Of a stretch of DNA of 64,000 nucleotides, positions 9,101-17,869 are shown one piece after another (position 1 is the first letter of the stretch; each line of letters starts with the position of its first letter). The translations under genes were made by a program, and so were the position numbers. The notes beneath the pieces were generated by a model that was not told where the DNA came from, made no database searches, and was given only the letters and a program-made list of their open reading frames with translations. This stretch comes from CAYYKD01 sp964471825 (GTDB lineage: Bacteria > Spirochaetota > GWE2-31-10 > CAYYKD01): the NCBI GenBank assembly GCA_964471825.1, contig CAYYKD010000001.1, forward strand, positions 142,753 through 206,752, read 5' to 3'.

Positions 9101-11848
9101 AATTGCAAGTGAAGTAAACTTTGGCCGATATCGTGCTATCCGAATATCATTGACCTCAATTGGAATTGTCGGCTGATTACCGGCTTTATCAGATGAGGTC
9201 AGCACAAGTTTATATAGACCATCCTTTATTGTATTAGCCGCTGCAGTAATATCAAACTCATACTCCCAGTTTGTTACTGAACCTGATATCCTCTTAGCTA
9301 ATGAACCGTCTGCTACAACAACCTTCTCATCAGTCCCATCGTAATAGAGGTTAAGCAAAATATCAGATGCAGTCAAACCCGAAGATGGGATAGAATCCTG
9401 ACAACTACCCTTAATCAATAAACCGCCTATAAGACCACTTGATCCGCTTGCATCATCTCCAACATATAAACTACCTGTATATGGCAGTGTTAATTCGCCT
9501 GTCGGACGAATTGTATCTATTACTAGATTTCTATTTATTGTATTCACTTTATCAATATCATCCTTGGCCCTAATATTGATTGATATCGCTCCATCACCAA
9601 ATAAACCTGCATTTAGATTATATGTAAAATTTCTTACTGATGACGGTGTAGATGGCGTGGTAACTAATCCTATTGTAGTCCACTCCATCGTCTGATTTAT
9701 TCCAATTATTTTTATCTCAATATCCGAGACAAGTCCCGTAGTCTTACTTACATTCCCCTGAAGTACAACAGACTGATTTATTGCAGATCCTTCATTATGC
9801 GAAGTCAGTTGTATAATCGGCAAATCGGGGTCAACAGAGAAATTTATAGTTCTTACCATCCCGCCCGGGTTGTATTCTGATGATTTACCAAAAATATCAA
9901 CTGATTTGTAGTAGAGGGTCTTAGCTCCTGCACCCAGCTCATTTGTATTTAAATTATAGGACCATGAATTAGTGCCGCTTACCTTAAACCAATCACTATA
10001 TGGAGCAGGTGCAGGATCAATTTTAATCCACACATCTTTTAGTGCGTCATCGTCGTCCGCCGTGCCTGCAAGGGTAAACATCCCAAATATCTTATCCCCA
10101 TTATTTAGATTTGTAACAGTAATAACCGGTGTGTCAGCAGCCTGACTGATATTTATATTTCGTGTATACTCCGTTTTGTTATTTGAATAATCTGTAATAA
10201 TAACCTTTAATAATCGTGTGCCTGAGACAACGCCGCTTGTATCATAATCATAAGTCCAGCTTGCTATCCCGTCAGGAGATACTGTTCCTACCCCCTCAAT
10301 ATCCAGTTCGACAGACCCGACTATTCCGGTCTTACCTGAACCTATCAAATCAGTTGCTGTTCCCTGGATTCTTATGACGCCATTCAGATTGCTATTGGTA
10401 GATGAGGGAGTTTCTATAGTACCCGATGGCGGAATGTTATCTGTATTAAACATCAAAAATGAGGTGGATTCTGCTCCATTATTATCTGTTACCTTGATAT
10501 AGTACTTGAATTCTCCACCATCTGAGGCTTCAGTTATTGTGTTAAATGATCTGTTAAAGTTATAGATATCACTGTTTGGTGTAGCCAGATTAATCCATGT
10601 GCCGTTATCTCCCAACTTATACTCAACCTTAGTAAGATAACCGCCTACCGCATGAGAATTAGCAACTGCTGTAACAGAGATCGTCCCTTTTACCCAATCC
10701 CCCAGATTTGGCGAAGTAAAATTAACAGTTGGAAATGTTGTATTAACTTTGAAATAGTAATATTCTGACCAATTAGAATCTGTATCAAAAATATCAGACA
10801 CCTTTGTTCTAAATTTATATATTCCATCATCATTAAGTTCAATAAAAAATGTAAATGGTTGTTGTTTTTTTGGATCAGCCGAAAAATCTTTTCCTGAAAC
10901 TACAACAGGAATATTTCCTGCAGAAATATTTATCAACTCAATCTGCGCACTCTTTAATGCATCATCATCCTCTGCATAACAACTAATTATTATATTTTTG
11001 CCATAGGTCTGTGCAGTCAACTCAGATAATTTATCAGGAGATGAGACTGTAACAATAGGTTTATCATTACCAAAATCTATATTCAATCTTTTTATTGTCC
11101 AGTCTTGTGAATTCTGGTTTTTTTCATCTCTACCTCTAATCCTTAGTATGGCAACTCCGCTTATCATCTTATTAGAGAGCGGTGAGGGATCTACTATAAA
11201 ATTCTGGTTTACTGCAAGCGGTTCATTGATAGTTCCTGTAATTGTACCTGTTATCTTGTTTGTTTCATCGTCCTCTTCATATAACTCCCATTCAATAAGT
11301 ATAACATCCCCAATATCATCGCATACAAGTGAAACAGAGAATGGATTAAAATAAATATCTGTATCACGGCCATCTGGCTGATTTATTATAACAGCCGGAC
11401 CATAATTATCAACTATTAAGTTTATATTCTGAATAGCTGTCTTACCTGATGAATCTGTTACAATAATCCTGATAACATTATTACCTTCCGGAAATGTTGT
11501 TGTGTCTATCGGCATTATCCAGTTTATGCCTCTTAATACACCGACACCTACCTCTGCTTCCGTCTGAACACCACTTTGACTGTACAATCTCAAACCCTTT
11601 ACACTCTTAACAACTGCATTATCAGTTGCAGTACCCTCAAGATTAATTGTACCGGTAACAACACTGTTACTGACATGACTTGTAATTATAATACTTGGCG
11701 GCTCCATGTCAACCGTAGTTCCAACCCCTGTAAACGGACTTTGATTGCAGGAAATAAATAGGAAAATAATTGAGATAATAGATAATAACAACCACTGTGA
11801 TTTGTTATTAATTTGTAATTTATAATTCATTTGTAGTTTATAATTCAT
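6158..11848 (-). CDS. giant surface lipoprotein with many Ig-like repeats, copy 2
   Basis: The best start is the ATG at 11848 (AGGGGG six bases upstream), giving 1896 residues. The signal ends IFLFISC. The mature protein begins with GVGTTVDMEPPSI, matching the start of its upstream neighbour. Most of the chain is repeats of about 90-100 residues with the signature of bacterial Ig-like folds: G.I.G.A.D.....V..VEL..D, then W.Y..D, then L.V..TDxxGN. Near the C-terminus (from about residue 1430) there is an IPT/TIG-like segment (ITINGFNLNA), then a beta-propeller-like region with repeated AVWFNQ- and PVIAAFDE-type blades. It probably extends from the outer membrane and binds something, but no ligand is suggested by sequence. 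Its N-terminus repeats MNYKLQ twice. It lies ten bases after its paralogue. Confidence 0.8.
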   Translation of the reverse strand: MNYKLQMNYKLQINNKSQWLLLSIISIIFLFISCNQSPFTGVGTTVDMEPPSIIITSHVSNSVVTGTINLEGTATDNAVVKSVKGLRLYSQSGVQTEAEVGVGVLRGINWIMPIDTTTFPEGNNVIRIIVTDSSGKTAIQNINLIVDNYGPAVIINQPDGRDTDIYFNPFSVSLVCDDIGDVILIEWELYEEDDETNKITGTITGTINEPLAVNQNFIVDPSPLSNKMISGVAILRIRGRDEKNQNSQDWTIKRLNIDFGNDKPIVTVSSPDKLSELTAQTYGKNIIISCYAEDDDALKSAQIELINISAGNIPVVVSGKDFSADPKKQQPFTFFIELNDDGIYKFRTKVSDIFDTDSNWSEYYYFKVNTTFPTVNFTSPNLGDWVKGTISVTAVANSHAVGGYLTKVEYKLGDNGTWINLATPNSDIYNFNRSFNTITEASDGGEFKYYIKVTDNNGAESTSFLMFNTDNIPPSGTIETPSSTNSNLNGVIRIQGTATDLIGSGKTGIVGSVELDIEGVGTVSPDGIASWTYDYDTSGVVSGTRLLKVIITDYSNNKTEYTRNINISQAADTPVITVTNLNNGDKIFGMFTLAGTADDDDALKDVWIKIDPAPAPYSDWFKVSGTNSWSYNLNTNELGAGAKTLYYKSVDIFGKSSEYNPGGMVRTINFSVDPDLPIIQLTSHNEGSAINQSVVLQGNVSKTTGLVSDIEIKIIGINQTMEWTTIGLVTTPSTPSSVRNFTYNLNAGLFGDGAISINIRAKDDIDKVNTINRNLVIDTIRPTGELTLPYTGSLYVGDDASGSSGLIGGLLIKGSCQDSIPSSGLTASDILLNLYYDGTDEKVVVADGSLAKRISGSVTNWEYEFDITAAANTIKDGLYKLVLTSSDKAGNQPTIPIEVNDIRIARYRPKFTSLAINGSPVNQNMFVVKDCQFTGLISDNNGNDTVKGVKRVELYLTDNEAIETGDTPFGEQDFTGNNDSESFSIDYSFSFKKKYIIYRAIDKVGGITDYRLLVNIDYTKPEHRFKYGSKNFDLAFIENSPGYSASLSVKLDAWDDNPFGGVRIRVRVGTTSGGSEILGEAGYNIGDILKIDLREWSNSTIYLRYQLKDQVGNEIIDVIPINRDAVLPTIESPALSGGYLRTATRNIVGTTTGGGQTIRNVYLSNVNPQEEAGYNIDNVINSVVLNNATGGLNWSYSLPDTTDGDKSVIVYVVTNDSTNWYRTFNYTYDNTPPESTFNVMELPLSNNGRVYNDSYVRAANGNNISGVVRFYGEYSDNYGDRYGADNILVQIDLDTGLWTTIPSGNITRNADNTFSWYYDYDTQSHAGVVKTGSEFKIRVGDIAGNYNIDGGSYLKTLNIKPYITTISEVFGAVTPVVKYDAVTDSWYNIDDNKNYTYRLSSGNITINGFNLNAVGNESTLYTRNSGPTNTWTADTGSMSSYPLNITWNVSELTNGNLKITVGGIESNIKNITVIKNYSNDGAGYDTLEDMDMVIKDNLAHVVFQRHETSGSLLNRFKESAEGTYSPATFSVPAQTDNLYHHYNRWWFVRLAVDPTFNWSTGQSDGGFYLLSSNSENAMWNGAGIQLSGSINFWNTLSTFSRAEGNPVKIQVSDTNETSYEPRRNAWRISRIEGVNNEHADQSNSIGDITAKGDKVYAVWFNQMLNKMEYRRFNNNTDTGNSSPSPTGAGARPIALDVKGQFPSIALDTVGYPVIAAFDETNGRLVCYWAKNADPQNETTTHWDSYIIDSTGVVGVYPAIKIDTSGGIHIVYQDLTNSSMKYFYATSKANIGTGTFAVLDNDAAPGYYTDLQFDSTGRPTLTYLSYGYLGTQNAVRTMRWIGSVGVDGFTDRSKWERIILPAQRSISENKVRGYIANGDWLFGFAKSDRPEFFRERK

Positions 11849-11858
11849 TTCCATCCCC

Positions 11859-14800
11859 CTAATTAACCTGTCTTGCAATATAGATGTAGTTATTACCTCT
11901 ATATGCTGTAACTGTAGTATTGTTGTTCCATCGAGTAACTGTCCTTTCAAAATTTACAGAGACCGGCGAAGGGACCACTATTATCTCCCAATTAGCCGCA
12001 TTCATCATCTCTGCCTCTGTAGGAGATGAACCTGTGAACATTGCTATTCGTAATGCCTCATTTGTATTTAGTTTTGAGTTGTTTATAAATGATATATTCG
12101 GTTTACCGCTTGTATCAAGTGCAATGCTTGTTGAAAACCCTGATAATCCGTATGTATCACCACTTTCGAGTGTAATACTTTGAAAAGTCGTGTCAGTCAA
12201 ACCGTTAAATGTACCAAACTTCAAATCCTGATTAGGTGACTGATAACTTGCCATTATCAAATTACCGGTACCAACCGCAATAGAATTATACTTACCACCA
12301 TCATCAGCAGTCCTTGTTATATCCAGGCTTGCCGGTGTATCATCACTTGCCGCATTAAATGCAACTCTTAACACTCCATCCGACAATGAGTAATAAGATA
12401 TTATTGGACCGCTATCTGTTGTTTTTAATGCGGTACTATTCCAGGGGCCGGGGGTTCCGGTGTCGGCTATTTGATAAAATCTAGACTCGGTGACGGTTTC
12501 ATATCCGGCTAAAGTTAATATCCACATATGAAGTTTAGGCACAGGTGAACCTGCCCTGGAATCATCATTATATTGTGTAACATAGATATTTCCGTTTCCG
12601 CTGCCTGCATTTCTCAAAGCAATTGAACCATTTTTAATCGTGTTAAAATTGTTGTTAGAATTAGAAGGTTTAGTTAAACCGCTTGAACTCCATCCATCCC
12701 ACTCAGAATATTTAGTCTCATCTGTTAAAGTTGTTCTCTTTAGTATGTTAAAGTTTCCTACAGCAAAATTTCCCCACTCATCCTGACAGCTTGCCATATA
12801 GGTCCAGTTTCCGTAAACGACATTTGCTGTGTAGAACATAGGATCCACCCGCCCGAAATTGTTGTAAGCATTAGCGGTGGCAGGGTTATAAGTTGCTGCC
12901 TCGGTAATTCTGTAGGTACAATAATCATCTTGAACATTGTTGTAAAGATCCACCCTGTGGTCTCTTGTGAAGGTTACAAATGCCATATTATCGTCTGTCA
13001 TGTTCATATCAAACGACTTCGCATTAAAGGTATCATAACTATTTCCAATCCGTGCTATCTTATACATTCTTAAAGATACTGCAGTAGAGGCTGACCCCCC
13101 GACAGTTATTGTAAGATCCCCTGTTTTATAGTCATCGTTTCCTGTAGGAATATCTACTCTAACCGAACCTATTGCAGATGAAACTATAGACGGAGTCTGA
13201 CCGCTTATATTTATTACAGGGGCATTAGCACCCTGTTTTAGGTTATAGCCATTAATAATCAACTGTGTGCCATGAGCAAGTGAGTATCTCCTATTTCCAT
13301 GATTGTCCCAGACTTCATCCTGATACCATCTTACAGGCATTACAGGATTGGTCGACGGATTATTAGAGCTCAAACTGCTTATATATGGCACAACATTTAC
13401 AGTCCTGGTTAGTGTCGAGCCTGTAGCAGGCGGATTATTAGCCTTATCCTTAGCGTCAACTACTATATTAATGTTATTGCCGACAACTGTTGATAGAGTT
13501 TGTGAGTCCCATTCATAGCTCCATGTCCATTTTTCCGGGTATGGCAGCTGAATTATTCTATCATTAGGTATATTAACCCATCCGCTTCCATTTATATTTA
13601 TTCCTATGGCAGCATCCGATTTACTTGTATTATTCTGATTATTATCCTCATATGTTCCGGTAATAATAACCTTTCCTGACAAATTATTTGTGCTGACAAA
13701 CCCTTCCGATGATTTAGGTGAATAGGTCGAATTTATTATCACAACAGGCTTAGAGTTGTCAACAAAAAAACTCCTGGTTATTATTTTCTGAATCCCGTTC
13801 CTTGATACTCGAAGTCTAAAAGTATTTAGCCCGTTGACTAGCAGGTTGTTGGCAAATTTATGAAAGAGGGTAGTTCCACCTGAATAATTGCTTACTTCAA
13901 CCTCAGCACCGGTTCCAACCCTGACCCACACCTTATCCTGTCCTGAAACACTCACAGTTCCCGATATCTCTGTATATCCGTCTCCGACTGTTGTATCCAG
14001 ATAGTCAGATTTATAACTATTCTCGTCACCATCAAGTGCAATTGTTGGAATTGATCCTGACCTGTTTATACTAAATGTCGATGTCTGCTCATTCCCCGCA
14101 TTATCAGTACTTTTAATTGTTATATAGATTGTCCCTGTTTCATCAGATAGATCAATGTCAGTCGGATAGCTTGCTGCATATTCCTTCTCTCCGACCCAAC
14201 TCGGTCCACTTATAACAAGATCAGTCCAATCTAATATCTGATTACCGCCGCTTGTTCTTCCCAGTTTAAATTGAGGCAGATCTCCGACAAGTGAATACCC
14301 GTCTGTTACCTTAACAGTAAACCCGAGATATGTCGAATACTCTGTAATGGCTAAATCATACCCCTGAGTATATAGAATCGGTGTATTAATAACCGGTTGC
14401 CCATTATCAAATGCAAAAACTCCGGCACTCTTAGTAAAAGTAGTGCCATCTTTATCTGTAACTCTAAAACTTATCTCTTTAATACCATCCGTTCCATATG
14501 CTACTGTATCAAAAATAAATGTACTATTAACACTTAATGGTTCCGATCCGGTCCAATCTTTGGTATAGCCGCCCTGTACGACCCCTTCGACTAGTAGTTC
14601 CAGAGTTTTAACACCATTTGCAGGCAATTCCCCGGTATCCTGAGCAGCAACATTAAATTGAATATTTCCTCTATAGTAGTTCTTGATCTCACCTACAACT
14701 ATCGAGTTAATCACAGGCGGATTTGAATTTTTTGATATGTTTACTATAGATGGTGATGACTCATGTAAGGAGCTATCTTTAGCAAATGCTCTTAGTGAGT

Positions 14801-17522
14801 AGTCATTTGCATCAGAGAGATCAAGATCAACAGTCCAATTATAGGTAAATGATGCTGATGTTCCGGTAATCCCTGCAGTTACACCATAATCTTTTATTGT
14901 TCGGTTATACACGCCGCCCTTGTATAGATCTATTTTTATCTGAGCAAGCCCGATAGGATAAGAAACGCCCTGCGGTGGTGAATCATTTACTCCGCCCTTT
15001 ATATCTACTGTTCCGCCTGTAATGATATGCCCCTCTGCAGGAGTCGTAAGAGTTATTGTCGGTGTTTTATTATCAAGATTAATTGTTACATATTTATAAC
15101 CTATGAGACCGGTAAGATCTGACGCTCTAAGGGCAAACAAATGCGGTGTGTTCCCCCATTCATCATTACCCCAGTCTATTCCATCTCCACTTACAAATCC
15201 GATCCCTCCATTCGCCGAGTTGACTGTACAATCAAAAGTATAATTATAGTTTCCCTCTACAAATGGAGTTGCCTGACTTAGTGTTATCGACACATTTCTA
15301 TTTTCACCATCTGAGTGAAGATATGAGAGTGTTAATCCGCTTAATTGATTATTATCTTTAACAGTTCCTGCAAACCTGACCTGAGTAGTTCTAAACTCCT
15401 GATCAGCCGGTTGAGACAGTGTAATTAACGGCACATCCTGATCAACTATAAAATCACAGACTACCTCTTCTGCCACTTTGCCATGCCAATCTTCGCCATT
15501 TATTCTTATCCTATATCTCGTATTATTCAATAGACTCATCGTATCTATAGAAGTTGAGATGTTAGGAAATCCCGGAGAAGAAGTTGTATAATTTTTGTTT
15601 AAGGAGCTAACCACCAGGTCTTCAGGCATCTTATAGACTCGCAAATTTGCAGTCATATTTTTTGCCGGATAATCATCATCCTCCATAATTGCAAGAACAG
15701 AAAGCACACCGGACACTCGCTGGCCATCAGCCTCCGGTAACAGCAACGAAATCCTAGGAATATCCTCTCTTGGATCTACAATCAACGGAATTTCCAAACT
15801 CTTTGAGTTGCCGGCTTTGTCATATGCTGTTATCCTATAGGTTTTAGTAGCAAAACTGTCATTAGCTATACCCATTCTCGTTTCTATCAGACTCTCATCA
15901 GTTCCGGCTATGTAACTCCAAATATTTGTACCTGTTGCATCAAAAGTTGCATCAATAGGCGATGGGACATAGATCTTAATTGAACCTTCAAGCCCCATAG
16001 CATCATAGGCAGAACCCGAAATTATTACTGCCCCATTTACACTCTGGTTATCGGCATGGGATAACATAGAAATAGTAGGAAGTGTAGTATCTATATAAAA
16101 AACTCTCGACACAGTTGACTCCTTAGCACCTTTGACGGCACGCCAACTGACGGTTATCAATCCATCTTTAAAGGAATGGGTAGTTTTCAAGGCTATAGGA
16201 TCGATACTGCCTGAATATTTATCTGCATTCTTCGTTAAAGCTCCAAACGGGTCCCAGCCGGTATCATGAAGTGCAGCACCGTCCTGCTGCGTAACTTTAT
16301 ATTGTAAAGAATCAAGCTCCGGTGTGGTACACTCTATTTCGGTATTAAAAACTTTGCCGAGATATGTTCCGCTGATTGGAGTATCACCAACTATGCTTGA
16401 TAGAGAATCAAGCACACGAATTATTGGAACAGTAGTATCTATTGTGAACTTTGCTTCTTTAATATTACTAATATTGCCGATATCATCAATCGCATAGAGA
16501 ACCACCCAATAACTACCCGTCGAAAGACTGCCGCCGTCGTCAGGAAGATTATCTGTTTCAACCGTTACATTGTAATTAAAATATGATCTCGGTGAATCGG
16601 GAGTTATGAACCTTGAACTTCCATACACAAAAGTGCCATTCGTCCGCTTTATATTATATCCGACCCTTGCAACTGCTCTGTTATCCACAGCATAACCGGA
16701 TATTGTAAGCCACTTTGAGACATCATTAACTGCACCGACAGATGGGTTCGGCGACTCAATATATATCAAAGGATTATCAAGCTCCTTAGAAAGTACAGTA
16801 TTTCTTGTAACTCTTGATATATTACCGAGATTGTCCTCAAAAGAAATTACCATCTCATATGAACTTAATTCATCGAACACAAGACTTTCATCCATAGTAT
16901 CAAATAAAATTGTATCCCAAACCGCTGAAGTGCCATTATTAGAAAAAACCTGTGAAAAGACCATCGTATCGGGATCATTCTTATCTCTTATAACAAGTCT
17001 GTTATTTGGTGAATCCATTGCAACACCAATCATATCGTTTGCGGCAACAACAAATGAATTGCGCCCCTGAAGGATAACCGGCACAACAGGATCTGCGTCA
17101 ATCTCCGGTGAATATATGCTTATTTCAGGTCCTGCTGTATCAAATGACAGGTTTATAAATGTTTCTGTACTATTGTTTGCCTTGTCTGTCACAATAACTT
17201 TTAATTTATAATCGCCATCCGCCAGGCCTGTCGGGGCAATCTGCAAAGCCCAGTCTGTAGTCGCTGTTTGTGTGACCTCATAGTTTGACCCTACAATCTG
17301 TACCGTAATATTCATCAAAGCCTTATTGTCCTTAGCTGTCCCCGACATCTCAAAGGGAATTGAGACGAAATCAGAGTTTCCCGGTGAACTTATCGAAAAA
17401 ACAGGAGGTGTAATATCCTGCTCGGAACCCACTCCCTTAAAAATATTGGTACATGATATAAATGATATGATCCCCAATAAACCAACTAACCCACAGATAA
17501 AGCTAATTCTATTATGTCTCAT
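11859..17522 (-). CDS. giant surface lipoprotein with many Ig-like repeats, copy 1
   Basis: At 1887 residues this is a paralogue of the next gene in the operon. Its signal ends IISFISC, and the mature start GVGSEQDITPP mirrors that of the partner. Tandem Ig-like repeats fill most of the chain (for example ISGSAYDAMGLEGSI and VSISGTVSVSGQDKVWVR-type strands). The C-terminal third again has an IPT/TIG-like segment (LIINGYNLKQG), then a propeller-like region with NMAFVTFTRDHR matching NLAHVVFQRHE in copy 2. The two therefore share architecture from end to end and arose by tandem duplication. The ribosome site is GAGG seven bases before the ATG. Likely outer-membrane anchored and surface exposed. 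Repeats of this size can recombine, so length may vary between strains. Confidence 0.8.
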   Translation of the reverse strand: MRHNRISFICGLVGLLGIISFISCTNIFKGVGSEQDITPPVFSISSPGNSDFVSIPFEMSGTAKDNKALMNITVQIVGSNYEVTQTATTDWALQIAPTGLADGDYKLKVIVTDKANNSTETFINLSFDTAGPEISIYSPEIDADPVVPVILQGRNSFVVAANDMIGVAMDSPNNRLVIRDKNDPDTMVFSQVFSNNGTSAVWDTILFDTMDESLVFDELSSYEMVISFEDNLGNISRVTRNTVLSKELDNPLIYIESPNPSVGAVNDVSKWLTISGYAVDNRAVARVGYNIKRTNGTFVYGSSRFITPDSPRSYFNYNVTVETDNLPDDGGSLSTGSYWVVLYAIDDIGNISNIKEAKFTIDTTVPIIRVLDSLSSIVGDTPISGTYLGKVFNTEIECTTPELDSLQYKVTQQDGAALHDTGWDPFGALTKNADKYSGSIDPIALKTTHSFKDGLITVSWRAVKGAKESTVSRVFYIDTTLPTISMLSHADNQSVNGAVIISGSAYDAMGLEGSIKIYVPSPIDATFDATGTNIWSYIAGTDESLIETRMGIANDSFATKTYRITAYDKAGNSKSLEIPLIVDPREDIPRISLLLPEADGQRVSGVLSVLAIMEDDDYPAKNMTANLRVYKMPEDLVVSSLNKNYTTSSPGFPNISTSIDTMSLLNNTRYRIRINGEDWHGKVAEEVVCDFIVDQDVPLITLSQPADQEFRTTQVRFAGTVKDNNQLSGLTLSYLHSDGENRNVSITLSQATPFVEGNYNYTFDCTVNSANGGIGFVSGDGIDWGNDEWGNTPHLFALRASDLTGLIGYKYVTINLDNKTPTITLTTPAEGHIITGGTVDIKGGVNDSPPQGVSYPIGLAQIKIDLYKGGVYNRTIKDYGVTAGITGTSASFTYNWTVDLDLSDANDYSLRAFAKDSSLHESSPSIVNISKNSNPPVINSIVVGEIKNYYRGNIQFNVAAQDTGELPANGVKTLELLVEGVVQGGYTKDWTGSEPLSVNSTFIFDTVAYGTDGIKEISFRVTDKDGTTFTKSAGVFAFDNGQPVINTPILYTQGYDLAITEYSTYLGFTVKVTDGYSLVGDLPQFKLGRTSGGNQILDWTDLVISGPSWVGEKEYAASYPTDIDLSDETGTIYITIKSTDNAGNEQTSTFSINRSGSIPTIALDGDENSYKSDYLDTTVGDGYTEISGTVSVSGQDKVWVRVGTGAEVEVSNYSGGTTLFHKFANNLLVNGLNTFRLRVSRNGIQKIITRSFFVDNSKPVVIINSTYSPKSSEGFVSTNNLSGKVIITGTYEDNNQNNTSKSDAAIGININGSGWVNIPNDRIIQLPYPEKWTWSYEWDSQTLSTVVGNNINIVVDAKDKANNPPATGSTLTRTVNVVPYISSLSSNNPSTNPVMPVRWYQDEVWDNHGNRRYSLAHGTQLIINGYNLKQGANAPVINISGQTPSIVSSAIGSVRVDIPTGNDDYKTGDLTITVGGSASTAVSLRMYKIARIGNSYDTFNAKSFDMNMTDDNMAFVTFTRDHRVDLYNNVQDDYCTYRITEAATYNPATANAYNNFGRVDPMFYTANVVYGNWTYMASCQDEWGNFAVGNFNILKRTTLTDETKYSEWDGWSSSGLTKPSNSNNNFNTIKNGSIALRNAGSGNGNIYVTQYNDDSRAGSPVPKLHMWILTLAGYETVTESRFYQIADTGTPGPWNSTALKTTDSGPIISYYSLSDGVLRVAFNAASDDTPASLDITRTADDGGKYNSIAVGTGNLIMASYQSPNQDLKFGTFNGLTDTTFQSITLESGDTYGLSGFSTSIALDTSGKPNISFINNSKLNTNEALRIAMFTGSSPTEAEMMNAANWEIIVVPSPVSVNFERTVTRWNNNTTVTAYRGNNYIYIARQVN

Positions 17523-17559
17523 AATGCCGCCTCAATTACAAACTAAAAATATAAAATTT

Positions 17560-17587
17560 ATTATACTATAAAATATCATTAAACAAA
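17560..17587 (-). promoter_or_regulatory. possible promoter of the giant lipoprotein operon
   Basis: On the minus strand TTTGTT (17582-17587), a 16-base spacer and a perfect TATAAT (17560-17565), about 38 bases upstream of the ATG. The -10 is strong and the -35 is weak. Confidence 0.4.
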
Positions 17588-17680
17588 TATATTTAGTAGA
17601 AATTTTGCTTAATTTAGTTAGTTTATTTAGTTTATTTATTTATTTTTATACCGAATTAGTTATAAAATTAGTTATTCTAT

Positions 17681-17720
17681 AAGATTATCATGAGATTATC
17701 ATAAGATTATAATGAGATTA
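17681..17720. repeat. 11-bp tandem repeats, about 3.6 copies
   Basis: Units AAGATTATCAT, GAGATTATCAT, AAGATTATAAT and GAGATTA follow without spacers. They lie in a 347-base gap between the giant lipoprotein operon and the terminator of the deiminase gene. Nothing else is visible in the gap apart from the promoter and terminator listed. Confidence 0.55.
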
Positions 17721-17769
17721 AACGAAACTATCAAACTCTGCTGATCGTCCTTATGCTTAAAAAAAACAA

Positions 17770-17828
17770 AAACCTCCGTATTTATAGATTTATATAAAAA
17801 TTTATATAAAAAAATAATAGAGAGGTTT
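17770..17828 (-). terminator. terminator behind the deiminase-family gene
   Basis: On the minus strand AAACCTC (17828-17822) pairs with GAGGTTT (17776-17770) around a long loop that itself contains an AT hairpin. The exit side runs into TTTTTGTTTTTT. Confidence 0.5.
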
Positions 17829-17869
17829 ACAAACAAGAATTTTTAAAACACAAAACATGAGTTTGAGCT

